Positions 1 through 7,353 of a DNA stretch of 38,643 nt are shown here, in pieces. Both the position numbers and the translations under genes were made by a program. The notes below the pieces were generated by a model that ran no database searches, was not told where the DNA came from, and saw nothing but the letters and a program-made list of their open reading frames with translations. The number at the start of each line of letters is the position of its first letter. Position 1 is the stretch's first letter. The DNA comes from Flavobacteriaceae bacterium (GTDB lineage: Bacteria; Bacteroidota; Bacteroidia; Flavobacteriales; Flavobacteriaceae): assembly GCA_024638165.1 (NCBI GenBank), contig JAHEKV010000009.1:1-38643 (forward strand), written 5' to 3'.

Positions 1-52
1 GCGCATCTGATTACGGCTCAGAAGGTTGCAGGTTTGAATCCTGCCGAGGTCA
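1..52 (+). tRNA. tRNA-Arg(ACG), 5' truncated by window edge
   Basis: The 3' part of a tRNA enters at the window edge. The anticodon stem tctga (6-10) pairs with tcaga (18-22) around the loop ttacggc, giving anticodon ACG at 13-15 (Arg, CGN codons after A34 to inosine editing). The T arm is gcagg / tttgaat / cctgc (28-44), then a 7-base acceptor strand cgaggtc (45-51) and discriminator A52. CCA is not encoded. The D arm and 5' acceptor strand lie outside the window, so base-pairing of the acceptor cannot be checked. Confidence 0.9.
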
Positions 53-67
53 CTTAAGAATCAAGAG

Positions 68-98
68 AAAACTGGCATCCTAAAGGTGCCAGTTTTTT
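68..98 (+). terminator. Rho-independent terminator after tRNA-Arg
   Basis: The arms aaaactggca (68-77) and tgccagtttt (87-96) pair around a short loop that can add a further CC/GG pair. The hairpin is followed by a T-run. It lies 15 bases after the tRNA end and fits as its terminator. Confidence 0.8.
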
Positions 99-114
99 TA
101 TGCCCAGTTTCGAG

Positions 115-128
115 GCAAGCTAGCTTGC
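115..128. repeat. 14-bp perfect palindrome
   Basis: The sequence gcaagctagcttgc is its own reverse complement. It lies between the tRNA-Arg terminator and the terminator-like hairpin at 146-169, in a stretch with no gene. It could be a protein-binding site or chance; nothing else in the window repeats it. Confidence 0.35.
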
Positions 129-145
129 AAGAGGAAGTGGGTGCA

Positions 146-169
146 AAAAACTAAGGGCTGCGCAGCAGC
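146..169 (-). terminator. Possible terminator of the channel/microprotein transcript
   Basis: Read on the minus strand, GCTGC-TGC-GCAGC (169-157) forms a 5-bp hairpin followed by CCTTAG and six T (152-147). A second T-run lies on the plus-strand side (about 175-181), so it could work in both directions. The stem is short, so this is tentative. Bases 100-237 hold this hairpin and the 115-128 palindrome; no gene is seen there. Confidence 0.4.
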
Positions 170-237
170 AACTGTTTTTTTCTTGATTTAAACTACGGAG
201 CACAAATGAAAACCCGAGACACCATCGAGGGTAATCC

Positions 238-402
238 TCAATACATCATCTCAAGTACGATTAGCGTACAAACTACTCCCCAGAGAAAGGCCAAAAAAGC
301 AAACCCAAATAAGCCTAGTTTCTGTAACAACCAGTAATTAATCTTGAATCGAAAGGGGATTAGACGATCCATTCCCTTTTTGGTGAACGAATACTGCTCC
401 AT
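238..402 (-). CDS. Small single-pass membrane protein, 54 aa, unknown
   Basis: This short open frame starts at ATG 402-400 and ends at TGA 240-238. The predicted protein has a basic N-terminal half (KK at 8-9, R13, R18, K20, K28). A strongly hydrophobic segment follows at about residues 29-50 (LGLFGFAFLAFLWGVVCTLIVL), which should form one membrane helix. It begins 37 bases after the stop of the ion-channel gene on the same strand, and the gap holds a 6-bp hairpin (413-429: tttagg / cctaaa). The position suggests co-transcription. I do not recognise the family. The overlapping plus-strand frame at 206-340 has no plausible protein character. Chance is possible at this size, but composition and position argue for a real gene. 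Confidence 0.5.
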   Translation of the reverse strand: MEQYSFTKKGMDRLIPFRFKINYWLLQKLGLFGFAFLAFLWGVVCTLIVLEMMY

Positions 403-439
403 AAGTTATTGGTTTAGGTTTTCCCTAAATTACTAAATA

Positions 440-1516
440 TTAGGCAAGTAAGAGTGTAGCTGTGGATGCTAATACAAAGACCAATGACGTAATCACAAAC
501 ATGGAAACCGGCTTTAACCACCACCTATTATCACCATTTCGTTGCACATAAACAATGTAAAACGTGTTGATCACCACTAACAAGATGAATAGATTATTCA
601 TCACATCGGCTACGGTTAATATTTCACTGCTAATCGCAGAGTCAACGAAGTATTTATTACCAACTACAGCAATAATAGAACCAATTGAAAGTTCAATTCG
701 AGATTCAAATTCATCCTTGGTAATAAAGAATGATAGCCAAGAGATAATCATTGCGATAAGACCTCCTGAAAAGAGTTTCAAAAACAGCCATGAATTCTTT
801 CGGGAGATCATCATGTGAAACTCTCCGATACTGCGAACCTCAGCCCTACCTAGGTCTTCATCGTATATCGTAGTTTCTTCAAAGGTTTCGTTAAACAAAA
901 TCGTATCAATCACGAAACCTTTACGCAAGTTTCGAACTCCAGAAAAATTCGGTGGAAAGACTTTCGAATCACGAATTCGAACTAATGAACTGTCCTGTAA
1001 TGATTCAATTCTTAAAGTCACCTTTTGAACATCAAACGGATATCTGGTCATATCCCAATTATGATACATCTCGGTTTCTAGATACTTAGAAAACTGAGCC
1101 TCACCTTCAAAAGTCCCATCATAATTCCAGGGAGTTTGCTTAAGATAAGAGTTTTCAGGGTGAACCACTCTAAATAAATTCTTTCGCTCAGGCATTAAGA
1201 AAAGAGTGTCTCCATTTTTAAGCTCATAGGCCACCTCTTTATCATGGTAGGCATATAAACTCGATTTTATAATGTAGTTAGGCTTATTCGTTTCAAAGGA
1301 CAAGAGATCTTCAAGTACAAACTCAAACGATAATTCTACAGGAATATCTAATTGAACCGAATCAGAATCTTTGAATGAATATACTCTACTCCAATACGGA
1401 TGCTCTTTAATCGAATTCGTCTGAATCCTATCTAAGTTACGCTCACGATAATCGCGCTCACTGCATGAAACCATCATAAAAAGCAAGAGCAGTCCTAATA
1501 GTTGTCGTAAAAACAT
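440..1516 (-). CDS. Pentameric ligand-gated ion channel homologue (Cys-loop receptor family), lipoprotein signal
   Basis: The 358-residue protein has the layout of a prokaryotic pentameric ligand-gated channel (GLIC/ELIC type). An N-terminal signal is followed by an extracellular beta-rich ligand-binding region of about 220 residues, then four membrane helices. The diagnostic loop reads RYPFDVQ (158-164), matching the family's (F/Y)P(F/M)D signature. Helices are M1 about 242-265, M2 273-292, M3 302-323 and M4 334-357, with an RWW stretch before M4. As in other bacterial members there is no Cys pair in the loop. The signal ends in a lipobox-like VSC (Cys18), so the mature N-terminus may be lipidated, which is unusual for this family. 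Ligand and ion selectivity cannot be read. It is followed by a membrane microprotein on the same strand and is divergent from a secreted protein at 1573. Confidence 0.8.
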   Translation of the reverse strand: MFLRQLLGLLLLFMMVSCSERDYRERNLDRIQTNSIKEHPYWSRVYSFKDSDSVQLDIPVELSFEFVLEDLLSFETNKPNYIIKSSLYAYHDKEVAYELKNGDTLFLMPERKNLFRVVHPENSYLKQTPWNYDGTFEGEAQFSKYLETEMYHNWDMTRYPFDVQKVTLRIESLQDSSLVRIRDSKVFPPNFSGVRNLRKGFVIDTILFNETFEETTIYDEDLGRAEVRSIGEFHMMISRKNSWLFLKLFSGGLIAMIISWLSFFITKDEFESRIELSIGSIIAVVGNKYFVDSAISSEILTVADVMNNLFILLVVINTFYIVYVQRNGDNRWWLKPVSMFVITSLVFVLASTATLLLA

Positions 1517-1572
1517 GATTACAAGATAAGTTTTTGCTCGAACACGATAGATATATTCACTAATTTTCGGTA

Positions 1573-2109
1573 ATGAAATTCACGAAAACAGCTACGCTAT
1601 TTTTCGCATTGTTAGTATCATCGCTAGCAATCGCTCAAAGCTTTACAGGAAAAAACACAAAATCCGCTGATCCTTTAAAAGAATTAGGGCTCACGATCGT
1701 TCAGAGCGATGCAGAGACCACCATTAATGTTTCTGGCATTGAGAAACTTATCAAAAATTCAGAAAACCGCTTTAAGTATGCTCCTAAATACCTCGACTGC
1801 TTGAACTGCAATGAGCACGATCTAGAAGTTGTTTATGAAATTGTGGGAGAATATACTTTTGGCGGACATTCAGGCAGTAAAACCTTTTCACTACGGTATT
1901 CACCGACCATAGAAAATAGAAGCACAGGTAGTCTTCAAATGATTGAAAGAAACGGAGAGAATTTAATTGCCGCAGAGAGCTTTAAACGAACCATTACAAA
2001 AGGAACAACCCTTTACATCAAGCTAATCGAAGTTCGCGGATATGTGGTCAATAACAGCATTCGAACCGATAAAAAATTCTACCGATTAGGTAAACTTTTT
2101 AAGTTTTAG
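1573..2109 (+). CDS. Secreted protein of unknown function with CxxC motif
   Basis: The 178-residue protein begins with a clear Sec signal peptide (about residues 1-21, cleavage near AIA-Q). The mature part is soluble, with alternating beta-type stretches and a CLNC motif at residues 76-79. The C-terminal half is rich in Thr/Ser/Arg and ends KLFKF. I do not recognise a family. It is divergent from the channel gene with only 56 bases between the two starts, so the two may share a control region. Its last four bases overlap the end of clpS on the other strand, and no terminator lies between them. Confidence 0.75.
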   Translation: MKFTKTATLFFALLVSSLAIAQSFTGKNTKSADPLKELGLTIVQSDAETTINVSGIEKLIKNSENRFKYAPKYLDCLNCNEHDLEVVYEIVGEYTFGGHSGSKTFSLRYSPTIENRSTGSLQMIERNGENLIAAESFKRTITKGTTLYIKLIEVRGYVVNNSIRTDKKFYRLGKLFKF

Positions 2110-2402
2110 GTCTCCTCAATAGTAGCGGTCAAACCCGCCTGCAGAAGTGCTTCACATCTCGGTCTTAAATCGTCATAATCTCCTCGCTTTACCGAACACT
2201 TTCCTTTAAAATGAACGATAAGGGCACATTGATGCGCTTGTTCTTCCGTATGCTCACAATAACGCACTAGCATGGCGATAACATGATCGAATGTATTGTA
2301 ATCGTCGTTGTGTAAAACAATTTCATAACCCCTAGCTTCAAGGGTTTCAACCGCGACATCTATTTGTTCTTCGGTTTGACTAAAACGAACGAAATCTATC
2401 AT
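2106..2402 (-). CDS. clpS: ATP-dependent Clp protease adaptor ClpS
   Basis: This 98-residue protein matches ClpS, which delivers N-degron substrates to the ClpAP (or ClpCP) protease in the cytoplasm. The binding-pocket motif HNDDYNTFDHVI lies at residues 31-42. The conserved His of the N-degron pocket is in IVHFKG (His64). The N-terminal tail is short, as is usual. Its ATG overlaps the stop of prmA (TAATG at 2400-2404), so translation is probably coupled. It is the last gene of a five-gene minus-strand operon. Confidence 0.93.
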   Translation of the reverse strand: MIDFVRFSQTEEQIDVAVETLEARGYEIVLHNDDYNTFDHVIAMLVRYCEHTEEQAHQCALIVHFKGKCSVKRGDYDDLRPRCEALLQAGLTATIEET

Positions 2403-3253
2403 TAATCCTTAAATCGAAATTTTGCGGCAACCCAACGATCTAAATCTGTAGACTCGATAAGAGTGAGACCATGCACCGAGAAAGCATCAGTTAAGAGCGG
2501 CAGGTCTTCGATATAAAACCCACTGACCCATAATTCTGAGGTAGCGTTCATTTTGGTTACATAGTCTGATACTTGATCGAGAAGAATATTACGATTAATG
2601 TTAGCAAGAATGATATCATAAGGCCCTTTGGCTTTTTGACAACTATCATCTTGCCATGCTTCAATGAAAACCTTGTTTCTCTCCGCGTTTTCAAGGCTAT
2701 TTTCAATACACCAAGAATCAATATCTATCGCATCACAGCTTGCTCCCTTTTGTGCCGCGAGAATAGCCAAGATACTAGTGCCGCAACCCATATCGAGCAC
2801 GCGTTTATTTTTTAGAGTATCTAACCTGCTCAAAAAATCGAGCATTTGATAAGTGGTTTGATGATGGCCCGTTCCAAAACTCATCTTTGGTTCGATAACC
2901 AACTCATAGTCTGCTTTGATCCGATCATGAAAGGGAGCGATAACCGACACACGATCTCCAACTACAATAGGCTTAAAATCAGACTCCCATTTGGCATTCC
3001 AATTTTCCTGTTGAATTTCAGTAATAGTCCATTCAATAGATTCTGCAATACCACTACTGTAAGGAAAGTGATCTTCAGCACTCAGCGCATTGGCATTAAA
3101 AAGCGATTGATCTAAATAGGCCTTGACCCCATCTTCGGTTTCTAAAAAGGTGTCAAAAGGCAAAGCTGAAAGCTCATCTACTAATACATCCCGAGTAGGC
3201 TCTAGAGGCTTAACCGTAAAAGTAAGCTCGAAATATATAGGATCAGCACTCAT
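2402..3253 (-). CDS. prmA: Ribosomal protein L11 methyltransferase
   Basis: PrmA uses S-adenosylmethionine to trimethylate ribosomal protein L11. The 283-residue protein has an N-terminal substrate-recognition part (about 1-90), the family motif EPKMSFGTGHHQTT (121-134), the SAM-binding loop LDMGCGTSILA (153-163), an acidic motif II near DIDSWC (177-182), and LANINRN (216-222), which takes the place of an NPPY-type catalytic loop. Length is normal for the family. Its ATG overlaps the tpiA stop (TAATG at 3251-3255) and its own stop overlaps the clpS start in the same way. Confidence 0.95.
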   Translation of the reverse strand: MSADPIYFELTFTVKPLEPTRDVLVDELSALPFDTFLETEDGVKAYLDQSLFNANALSAEDHFPYSSGIAESIEWTITEIQQENWNAKWESDFKPIVVGDRVSVIAPFHDRIKADYELVIEPKMSFGTGHHQTTYQMLDFLSRLDTLKNKRVLDMGCGTSILAILAAQKGASCDAIDIDSWCIENSLENAERNKVFIEAWQDDSCQKAKGPYDIILANINRNILLDQVSDYVTKMNATSELWVSGFYIEDLPLLTDAFSVHGLTLIESTDLDRWVAAKFRFKD

Positions 3254-4005
3254 TACTCAGCAGCAGCAACGATAGCTAAAAAGTCTGACGCTACGAGTGA
3301 AGCACCACCAATTAGACCTCCGTCAATATCAGGATTTGCGAAAAGATCCTTTGCATTGCCTGGCTTCACGCTTCCCCCGTAAAGGATTCGAACCCCAGAA
3401 GCAACCTCAGCTGAGTAGGCATCACTTAAAAACGATCTGATATGTGCATGCATTTCTTGAGCTTGCTCTGGTGAAGCAGTTTCTCCTGTACCAATAGCCC
3501 AAACAGGCTCGTAAGCTAAAACCACTTGACTCATTTGTTCAGCAGTCACTCCTTTTAATCCAGAACTCAATTGCTTAGAAACCACCTCAAAGTGAGAACC
3601 ATCTTTTCGCTCTGAAAGCTGTTCTCCAAAACAAAAGATCACGCGAAAACCAGCTTCAATCGATTGAAGTACTTTTTCATTGATGATTTCATCGGTTTCA
3701 CCATAAATATCACGACGCTCTGAGTGACCTAAAATCACTTGATTAACTCCAATAGATTGAAGCATGTTAAGCGAAGTTTCTCCGGTAAAAGCCCCATTAG
3801 CAGCGGCGTTTACATTTTGAGCAGCAACAGCAACCTGCGAATTTGATGTAGTGTTTACCGCGCTTTCTAGGACTACGAAAGAAGGAGCAACTACTACCTC
3901 AACATTGGATGGTAAGCTCACTGAAGTTAACTCTGATAACAGCGACTTCGTTTCGCTTAGATTCTTATTCATTTTCCAGTTACCTGCTACAATTGGAGTT
4001 CTCAT
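3253..4005 (-). CDS. tpiA: Triosephosphate isomerase
   Basis: This cytoplasmic glycolytic/gluconeogenic enzyme interconverts dihydroxyacetone phosphate and glyceraldehyde 3-phosphate. The 250-residue TIM barrel has all catalytic residues: Lys11 in GNWKMN (8-13), His94 in GHSERR (93-98) and Glu166 in YEPVWAIGTG (165-174). The phosphate-binding loops GGSVKPGN (210-217) and GGLIGGAS (229-236) are also present. It starts 19 bases after the membrane-protein gene and is coupled to prmA through TAATG. Confidence 0.98.
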   Translation of the reverse strand: MRTPIVAGNWKMNKNLSETKSLLSELTSVSLPSNVEVVVAPSFVVLESAVNTTSNSQVAVAAQNVNAAANGAFTGETSLNMLQSIGVNQVILGHSERRDIYGETDEIINEKVLQSIEAGFRVIFCFGEQLSERKDGSHFEVVSKQLSSGLKGVTAEQMSQVVLAYEPVWAIGTGETASPEQAQEMHAHIRSFLSDAYSAEVASGVRILYGGSVKPGNAKDLFANPDIDGGLIGGASLVASDFLAIVAAAE

Positions 4006-4024
4006 TGTATTCTTGATTTGATGA

Positions 4025-5113
4025 TTAATAAATATCGTTTATATGTTTTTTATCGGTGATGACACCTTGGTTAAGCCAAAGTACACCGGGGTTTGACCGA
4101 ACAATTGTTTTCACGGTTGTTTGATCACATTGGTACCAGCGAATCACCGTACCGTATTCCTTATAGAATTTATTGACACTATTGTCTGAAGCAGCTGTCA
4201 TACCATATATCACATACCCTTCGGATACTTTCTCCTCTGTAAAACTAACCACCTTATCAAAATCGTTTAATGAGGCCGAATCAAAGTCGTAAGAAGTGAT
4301 TAAAATCACCTTTTCCTCACTCAATAAACTCGAGGTGTAGTCTTCTCCATCTAACATCATTGTGAAATCGTGAATCGGAGGCTCGAAAGCCGCTTGTACT
4401 AGTTCTGTTTTCACACTACCCGTAAAGTTTGCGTCAGGAAGATCAGGAAAACTACCTGAGGTAATTTCTTCGAACACCTTTCCGTCACGCTCAAAGGTCC
4501 AGATATAACGATATTCTTCGGCTGGAGCGTCTTCAGGAATCTCCATTTGTTCAGGAATTGAAACTCCTATTTTATAGGGGCGAAAATCAATTAATGGCAG
4601 ATGGTTGAGCACCCAATACCCTAAAAATAAGGACCCAATAAGAGATAGGCTCATTAGGCGGATAGACCAACGGTAAGACACCCAATAGTTGATATGCTTG
4701 TACCCCCAATAAAGAATCAGAATAGCAACAAGTAATATGACGTCTTTAGTAAAAGATTCCCATGGGGTGAGTTTAATTGCATCCCCGAAACAACCACAAT
4801 CAGTGACTTTATTATAATAAGCTGAGTAAAAGGTTAGAAAGGTGAAAAAAGTGATTAATCCCAATAGATTGAAGACAACTAATCGCCTCCAAATACCAAT
4901 CAGCAGCGCTACACCGAGTAACACCTCAAGGATTACTAAAAACACCGCTAACGGAAGAGAAAAGACAGAAAGAAAGTCTAGGTTAAAAACCGCAGGACTA
5001 AAGTACTCATCTAACTTAAACGAAAAACCCAGAGGGTCGTTAAGCTTAATGAGCCCTGAAATAATAAAAAGAAGCCCAACAAAAACTCGCATGATCGATA
5101 CTACAATCTTCAT
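4025..5113 (-). CDS. MauE/DoxX-type membrane protein with C-terminal thioredoxin-like region (BT_3928 family)
   Basis: The 362-residue protein has four N-terminal membrane helices of the DoxX/MauE fold (about residues 3-20, 50-70, 77-97, 118-138). Between helices it carries the MauE-like signature DCGCFGDAIKLTPW. A fifth helix follows (about 150-170), then a periplasmic region. The C-terminal 110 residues look thioredoxin-like but lack a CxxC active site, since the usual place reads SYDFDSAS. MauE-type proteins are linked to disulphide or redox handling; that role is inferred here. The gene overlaps DUF1599 by ATGA and precedes tpiA. I recall the same gene order in other Bacteroidota. Confidence 0.8.
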   Translation of the reverse strand: MKIVVSIMRVFVGLLFIISGLIKLNDPLGFSFKLDEYFSPAVFNLDFLSVFSLPLAVFLVILEVLLGVALLIGIWRRLVVFNLLGLITFFTFLTFYSAYYNKVTDCGCFGDAIKLTPWESFTKDVILLVAILILYWGYKHINYWVSYRWSIRLMSLSLIGSLFLGYWVLNHLPLIDFRPYKIGVSIPEQMEIPEDAPAEEYRYIWTFERDGKVFEEITSGSFPDLPDANFTGSVKTELVQAAFEPPIHDFTMMLDGEDYTSSLLSEEKVILITSYDFDSASLNDFDKVVSFTEEKVSEGYVIYGMTAASDNSVNKFYKEYGTVIRWYQCDQTTVKTIVRSNPGVLWLNQGVITDKKHINDIY

Positions 5114-5649
5114 GCCTGTCCTAGGTGTATAAGTGCAAATACTGCATAGTTCAACATGTCCTGGTAATTCGCATCGACTCCCTCGCTAACCAAGGTTTTT
5201 CCTTGCTTATCTTCAATCTGTTTTACCCGAAGTAATTTTTGAAGAATCAAATCAGTAAGCGAACTCACACGCATTTCTCTCCATGCCTCTCCGTAATCGT
5301 GATTCTTATCCATCATCAGTTGTTTACAACGATCGGCCTTTTCTTTATAGAGGGCCACCGCTCTTTCAGCATCTATGTCTGGATTTTCAGCGATACCCAA
5401 ATCAATCTGAATAAGTGCCATAATGCAATAATTGATGATACCAATAAACTCTGACACCTCACCCTCTTCTACTTTACGTTCAGAGAGTGTCTGTAAACTC
5501 CTGATGCGCTGAGCCTTGATGAAGATTTGATCGGTTAATGAAGGTAATCGTAAAATACGCCAAGCCGTTCCATAGTCATAGGACTTCTTTTCAAAGAGCG
5601 ATAGACACTGGTTGATAATCGAATCAAATTCAGCAGAGGTATCCGCCAT
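5110..5649 (-). CDS. DUF1599 protein (nucleotide modification associated domain 1), tandem duplicated
   Basis: The 179-residue protein consists of two copies of one helical unit. Copy one has CLSLFEKKSYDYGTAWRILR with PSLTDQIFIKAQRI after it. Copy two has CKQLMMDKNHDYGEAWREMR with SSLTDLILQKLLRV after it. The shared core is K-x-x-DYG-x-AWR. The domain family is described as associated with nucleotide modification or nucleotide pyrophosphohydrolase-like proteins, but the biochemical role in Bacteroidota is not established. It is the first gene of the operon that continues through tpiA, prmA and clpS, and is divergent from folP. Confidence 0.85.
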   Translation of the reverse strand: MADTSAEFDSIINQCLSLFEKKSYDYGTAWRILRLPSLTDQIFIKAQRIRSLQTLSERKVEEGEVSEFIGIINYCIMALIQIDLGIAENPDIDAERAVALYKEKADRCKQLMMDKNHDYGEAWREMRVSSLTDLILQKLLRVKQIEDKQGKTLVSEGVDANYQDMLNYAVFALIHLGQA

Positions 5650-5705
5650 AGCTATATTATCTTTAAGGGTTGCCGTAACTTAGAGGCAGTTAAATTACAA
5701 TCGTT

Positions 5706-5713
5706 CAAATATA
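5706..5713 (-). promoter_or_regulatory. -7 box for the DUF1599 to clpS operon
   Basis: Read on the minus strand this is TATATTTG, an exact match to the Bacteroidota -7 consensus TAnnTTTG. It lies 57 bases before the DUF1599 start, in the folP/DUF1599 divergent gap. A TTG lies 14 bases upstream, shorter than the usual spacing, so the -33 element is uncertain. Confidence 0.55.
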
Positions 5714-5723
5714 AAGGTATCAG

Positions 5724-6542
5724 ATGACAATTCTTTTGAAAAAACGACTGATTGACCTAAGCACTCCAAAAGTGATTGGGATTCTAAATCTTACTCCAGA
5801 TTCATTTTATGACGGAGGCCGATTAAAGTTCGACAGCCAAATCTTGAAGTTGGCTGAAAAACACTTGAAAGATGGAGCCTTCGCACTCGATCTAGGCGGA
5901 TATTCCTCAAGACCTGGAGCCGATCACATTTCAGAAGAATACGAATTAGGAAGAGTATTGCCCGTGGTCGAATTACTCACTAAAGAGTTTCCTGAAGCGC
6001 CACTCTCTATCGATACTTTTAGATCAATCATAGCCGATGCCTGTCTGAAATCCGGAGCATCAATGATCAACGATATTAGCGGTTCGCAAATAGATCCTAA
6101 AATCTTAGAGGTGGTTGCTAAACATCAAGTTCCCTACATCGGTATGCATATGAAAGGAACTCCTCAAACGATGAAGAACCTATGTCAATATGACGATCTA
6201 ATGGTTGAAATGAGAATGTATTTCTCAAACCTCATCAAGCGGTGTACCGAGCTGCACATACACGACGTCATTATCGACCCAGGATTCGGTTTTGCAAAAA
6301 ATACAGAACAAAATTTTCAAATATTGAGGGAGCTAAAAGAATTTCAGCTGCTTGATTGTCCTATTTTAATCGGTCTAAGTCGAAAGTCGATGATTTATAA
6401 AACCTTAGGGACAAATGCATCTGAAGCGCTCAACGGTACAACCGCACTCAACATGATTGCATTGCACAATGGTGCCTCTATTTTAAGGGTACATGATGTA
6501 AAGGAGGCTATGGAGTGCGTTACACTATCTCAAAATTTGTAA
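5724..6542 (+). CDS. folP: Dihydropteroate synthase
   Basis: FolP condenses 6-hydroxymethyl-dihydropterin pyrophosphate with p-aminobenzoate to give dihydropteroate in folate synthesis; it is the target of sulphonamides. The 272-residue TIM barrel shows ILNLTPDSF (20-28), GGYSSRPGA (58-66), INDISG (115-120), MHMKGTPQTM (141-150), IDPGFGFAK (184-192) and GLSRKSM (217-223), which are the pterin- and phosphate-binding elements. It is divergent from the DUF1599 operon and is followed 25 bases later by cdaA, a pairing I recall from other Bacteroidota. Confidence 0.96.
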   Translation: MTILLKKRLIDLSTPKVIGILNLTPDSFYDGGRLKFDSQILKLAEKHLKDGAFALDLGGYSSRPGADHISEEYELGRVLPVVELLTKEFPEAPLSIDTFRSIIADACLKSGASMINDISGSQIDPKILEVVAKHQVPYIGMHMKGTPQTMKNLCQYDDLMVEMRMYFSNLIKRCTELHIHDVIIDPGFGFAKNTEQNFQILRELKEFQLLDCPILIGLSRKSMIYKTLGTNASEALNGTTALNMIALHNGASILRVHDVKEAMECVTLSQNL

Positions 6543-6567
6543 CTTTCAACTCAACCAAATTTCAACC

Positions 6568-7353
6568 GTGAATCCATTCGAGTTTATCGATTTCAAAATA
6601 ACTGATGCGCTTGACATACTCCTTGTTGCGCTGCTGCTATACAATATTTATCGAATTGTTAAAGGAACTGTAGCCATCAATATCTTCTTAGGATTGGTGA
6701 TTGTATGGACGTTCTGGAACGTAACCAAACTACTTGAAATGAAAATGATTAGTAGTCTGGTAGGCGGATTCATGCAGGTAGGATTCATCGTTCTAGTCGT
6801 GGTTTTTCAGCAAGAAATACGAAAATTTTTGTTAGTTCTCGGGTCTGGTAAGTTCTCCACCAAAACAATGAGTCGATTCTTCAGATTCTATGGTAATAAA
6901 CCTGCAGAACCTGAAGTTAATGTAGAGGCGTTAATCACTGCGTGTAAGCATCTCAGCCAACAGCGTTTGGGTGCACTCATTGTAATCGAGAGAAATAGCA
7001 GTTTAGAATTTTTAAAAGCTTCTGGAGATCGAATGAATATTGAAATCAATGCTCCTATCTTAGAAAGCATTTTCTACAAAAACAGCCCACTTCACGATGG
7101 GGCGGCCATTATTCAAGGTAATCGCATAACCGCCACTAGAGTCATTCTGCCGGTGAGCAGTGCTTCTGATATTCCCGCCCATTACGGTTTAAGACATAAA
7201 GCCGCTCTAGGTATTACCGAAAACACCGATGCGATCTGTCTAGTTGTTAGCGAAGAACGTGGAGAAATTGCCTATATTAGAAATCGTAGCTTTATCAACT
7301 TCGACAGCGATCAGGTACTTGCCGCTAAGATTAAAAGAGATTTAGCCAGTTAG
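6568..7353 (+). CDS. cdaA: Diadenylate cyclase CdaA (c-di-AMP synthase)
   Basis: CdaA makes cyclic di-AMP from two ATP at the inner membrane. The 261-residue protein has three N-terminal membrane helices (about 15-30, 35-52, 60-82) and a cytoplasmic DAC (DisA_N) domain. The catalytic motifs are HDGAAII (176-182) and GLRHKAALG (207-215). Lys replaces the more common second Arg of RHR, a conservative change. The only sensible start is GTG at 6568, because the next in-frame ATG falls within the membrane region. It probably forms an operon with folP. Its last four bases overlap the end of the convergent ABC transporter gene. Confidence 0.93.
   Translation: MNPFEFIDFKITDALDILLVALLLYNIYRIVKGTVAINIFLGLVIVWTFWNVTKLLEMKMISSLVGGFMQVGFIVLVVVFQQEIRKFLLVLGSGKFSTKTMSRFFRFYGNKPAEPEVNVEALITACKHLSQQRLGALIVIERNSSLEFLKASGDRMNIEINAPILESIFYKNSPLHDGAAIIQGNRITATRVILPVSSASDIPAHYGLRHKAALGITENTDAICLVVSEERGEIAYIRNRSFINFDSDQVLAAKIKRDLAS

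Noticed and set aside
206-340. 44-codon plus-strand frame starting at an ATG
   Set aside because: It overlaps the minus-strand 54-residue membrane protein frame, has no signal, membrane segment or recognisable motif, and looks like a shadow frame.
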